Notes under the pieces: generated by a model
What the model saw: only the letters and a program-made list of their open reading frames with translations
Databases searched by the model: none
Told to the model about the DNA's origin: nothing
Shown: positions 5,545 to 6,828 of the stretch, piece by piece
How the letters are laid out: the number at the start of each line of letters is the position of its first letter
How positions within the stretch are numbered: position 1 is the stretch's first letter
NCBI GenBank assembly: GCA_028293405.1
Contig: JAQGOW010000016.1
Location: forward strand, 1 to 6,828
DNA from: Verrucomicrobiales bacterium
GTDB taxonomy: Bacteria > Verrucomicrobiota > Verrucomicrobiia > Limisphaerales > Palsa-1400
DNA length: 6,828 nucleotides
Direction of reading: 5' to 3'
Program-made: the position numbers and the translations under genes

Positions 5545-5913
5545 ATGATACCTCGTTCTTTAATAATCAATGACCGCAATTCATTGGAGGCAGTAGCAGC
5601 GTTGCTCCATGATTCCAGATTTACTGCGGATTCGATTTTGTTCGACGCCGACAAGCAGGCTTTTTCGTTAAAGTGCTGGATTCAACTGAGTTTTCGAGGC
5701 GCTTACAAAGCCTACATTCTTTCCTTTGCTAACATAACTCGCTGCAATGTTTTACAGGCAGAGGACGTCCGTTTCTATGAAATCGCCACGCTTCGAATCA
5801 ATGGAGGAGGGCGACGATTGGAAATTGCCACTCACTATGCGATTGATATCAGTTTGGACTTCGACTCACTGGATGGGATGCTGAATGAAACCGACGAAAC
5901 GCGCACGTGGTAA
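5545..5913 (+). CDS. Hypothetical protein, 122 residues
   Basis: I do not recognise this protein. It is the only plus-strand gene and stands divergent to the WYL regulator, with 243 nt between the two starts. It starts MIPRSLIINDRNSLEAVAAL, with a likely helix at about 13-24. Alternating hydrophobic stretches follow that look like beta strands: ADSILFDADKQAFSLKCWIQ (28-47), AYKAYILSFAN (53-63), and the region RFYEIATLRINGGGRRLEIA (75-94) that continues into HYAIDISLDFDSLDGML. The tail is acidic. There is no signal peptide, no membrane helix and no catalytic motif, so it is probably a small soluble beta-rich protein. The ATG at 5545 is the first in frame; no Shine-Dalgarno precedes it. Sequence composition is protein-like and the frame is not a shadow of another gene, which supports it being real. 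It could be regulated by the WYL protein; that is conjecture. Confidence 0.65.
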   Translation: MIPRSLIINDRNSLEAVAALLHDSRFTADSILFDADKQAFSLKCWIQLSFRGAYKAYILSFANITRCNVLQAEDVRFYEIATLRINGGGRRLEIATHYAIDISLDFDSLDGMLNETDETRTW

Positions 5914-5964
5914 TCAAGAAATGCCACGACAACGCGGTTGCTGCGCTAATTCGTTCGACTCCAA

Positions 5965-5991
5965 AAATGCATCATCCCGTTGGCTGCATTT
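5965..5991. terminator. Weak hairpin between convergent genes
   Basis: AAATGCA (5965-5971) and TGCATTT (5985-5991) are exact reverse complements with a 13-nt loop. They sit in the 93-nt gap between the convergent stops at 5913 and 6007. The stem is short and AT-rich and no T-run follows, so a terminator role is only suggested by position. Confidence 0.2.
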
Positions 5992-6006
5992 GCTGTATCC
6001 GATTGG

Positions 6007-6828
6007 TCAATCCTCGCCACCCGATGTCTTCCAGGGCTTTTGGTTGAAGTCGGATTGGGGGAGGCGGTCGGGGAGGTTGATTTTCGGGAGGTAGGTCGCG
6101 AGGTGTTTTTTGACGGCGGCGTATTCGGATTTTGCGGCGAGGTTGGTCCATTCTTTTGGGTCGGACTGTTCGTCGTAGAGTTCTTCGTCGCCGTTGGCGT
6201 AGCGGATGTAGCGCCATTGATCGGTGCGGATGGCGTGGTTGTTCGGGCCGTAGGTGCTGATGGCCGGGCGGTCCCACGGTGCGGTTGGATTTTTCAGGAG
6301 CCCGATGAAGCTGATGCCTTCCAAAGTTTTTGGCGTCGCAAGGCCGCAGAGGTCGGTCATCGTCGGGTAAATGTCCAGGAAACTGACGATGCGGGAGCAG
6401 CGCTGGTTGGGCTGGGTCAGGCCGGGAACGACGAAGGCGAGCGGGACGTGCGTGGCTTCTTCCCAAAGGACGTGCTTTTGCCAGTGCAGTTTTTCGCCGA
6501 GATGCCAGCCGTTGTCGCTCCAAAGCACGATGATGGTGTTGGTGGCGTAAACGCTTTTATCGAAGGCGTCGAGGACTCGGCCGACACAGGCGTCGGAAAA
6601 ACTGCACGTGGCCAGATACGCTTGCACGGCGCTTTTCCAGAGGTGATTGGTGACAATCATCTGGTGATTGCCCGGTTTAAGACCCGGAGCTTGATTCGCC
6701 CAAAGCTTTCCGGTGGGCGGCAGATCGGACGTGTCATCTTCCTTTATCTCGGGCAACACGATTTTGTCCAAGGGATGCATGTCGAAATATTTCTGCGGCA
6801 CGCGCAAGGGGATGTGCGGTTTGAAAAA
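6007..6828 (-). CDS. Sulfatase, C-terminal part (iduronate-2-sulfatase-like)
   Basis: The frame is open from the window edge to the TGA at 6009-6007, giving 273 visible residues. The protein clearly starts beyond the window: FFKPHIPLRVPQKYFDMHPL at the edge is internal sulfatase sequence, so the TTG near 6807 is a leucine codon, not a start. Family signatures are WSDNGWHLGE (103-112), which holds the metal-binding Asp-Asn pair, the following lysine in HWQKHVLWEE (115-124), SFLDIYPTM (149-157), and the closing region from RYIRYANGDEELYDEQSDPK (206-225) to EWTNLA. Such enzymes hydrolyse sulfate esters of polysaccharides, usually in the periplasm or outside the cell. The formylglycine CxPSR motif and any signal peptide would be in the missing N-terminal half. 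Sulfatase is near certain; the iduronate-2-sulfatase-like subgroup is judged from the KPHIP and KYFDMHPLDKI segments. Its substrate cannot be named. Confidence 0.92.
   Translation of the reverse strand, partial: FFKPHIPLRVPQKYFDMHPLDKIVLPEIKEDDTSDLPPTGKLWANQAPGLKPGNHQMIVTNHLWKSAVQAYLATCSFSDACVGRVLDAFDKSVYATNTIIVLWSDNGWHLGEKLHWQKHVLWEEATHVPLAFVVPGLTQPNQRCSRIVSFLDIYPTMTDLCGLATPKTLEGISFIGLLKNPTAPWDRPAISTYGPNNHAIRTDQWRYIRYANGDEELYDEQSDPKEWTNLAAKSEYAAVKKHLATYLPKINLPDRLPQSDFNQKPWKTSGGED

Noticed and set aside
5885..6094. 69-codon plus-strand frame overlapping the end of the 122-residue gene
   Set aside because: It overlaps both that gene and the sulfatase 3' end on the opposite strand and lacks any recognisable feature.
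5972..6523. 183-codon minus-strand frame in another phase of the sulfatase
   Set aside because: It is Arg/Pro-rich, typical of an out-of-frame reading, while the sulfatase frame carries all family motifs.
6805..6807. TTG as a possible sulfatase start
   Set aside because: The frame continues upstream to the window edge with FFKPHIP, a conserved internal sulfatase segment, so the codon is an internal leucine.

Overview
The window looks like chromosomal DNA of a free-living bacterium carrying a prophage-type capsid gene block. Verrucomicrobiota is my best guess, with Planctomycetota as the alternative. The reasons are a sulfatase of the iduronate-2-sulfatase-like kind, a WYL regulator of the type abundant in those phyla, little sign of Shine-Dalgarno sequences before the starts, and several families of short intergenic repeats. 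The taxonomic call is inference from gene content, not from a marker gene. All genes but one lie on the minus strand.

Positions 1-3717 (minus strand, transcribed right to left) form a phage head module. It runs from a DUF4055-type portal protein (3717-2200) to a coiled-coil scaffolding protein (2161-1385), a major capsid protein (1273-266) and the first 54 codons of an unidentified gene that leaves the window (163-1). The three products would build a procapsid: the portal forms the DNA entry vertex, the scaffold directs assembly, and the capsid protein forms the shell. No terminase or minor head gene lies upstream of the portal, although a terminase is normally found there.

The gaps inside this module are unusual. 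Each start codon in the portal-to-left-edge series has a run of degenerate 7-nt repeats (mRNA sense MCTCAAC) 8-13 nt upstream, where a Shine-Dalgarno would sit. The two gaps flanking the capsid gene also carry a second shared element that folds into an 11-12 bp hairpin. Next to the scaffold gene, the heptad array extends into the portal gene and supplies its last codons and stop.

Positions 3718-4146 hold no credible gene. They contain an AT-rich, palindrome-rich portal leader and a patch of chromosomal-type direct repeats. Positions 4147-5301 (minus) encode a WYL-domain transcription factor. Its promoter region has a perfect 11-bp inverted repeat over the predicted transcription start, which is a strong autoregulatory operator candidate. 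A 122-residue protein of unknown function (5545-5913, plus) diverges from it. The right edge (6007-6828, minus) is the C-terminal part of a sulfatase whose active-site half lies beyond the window.
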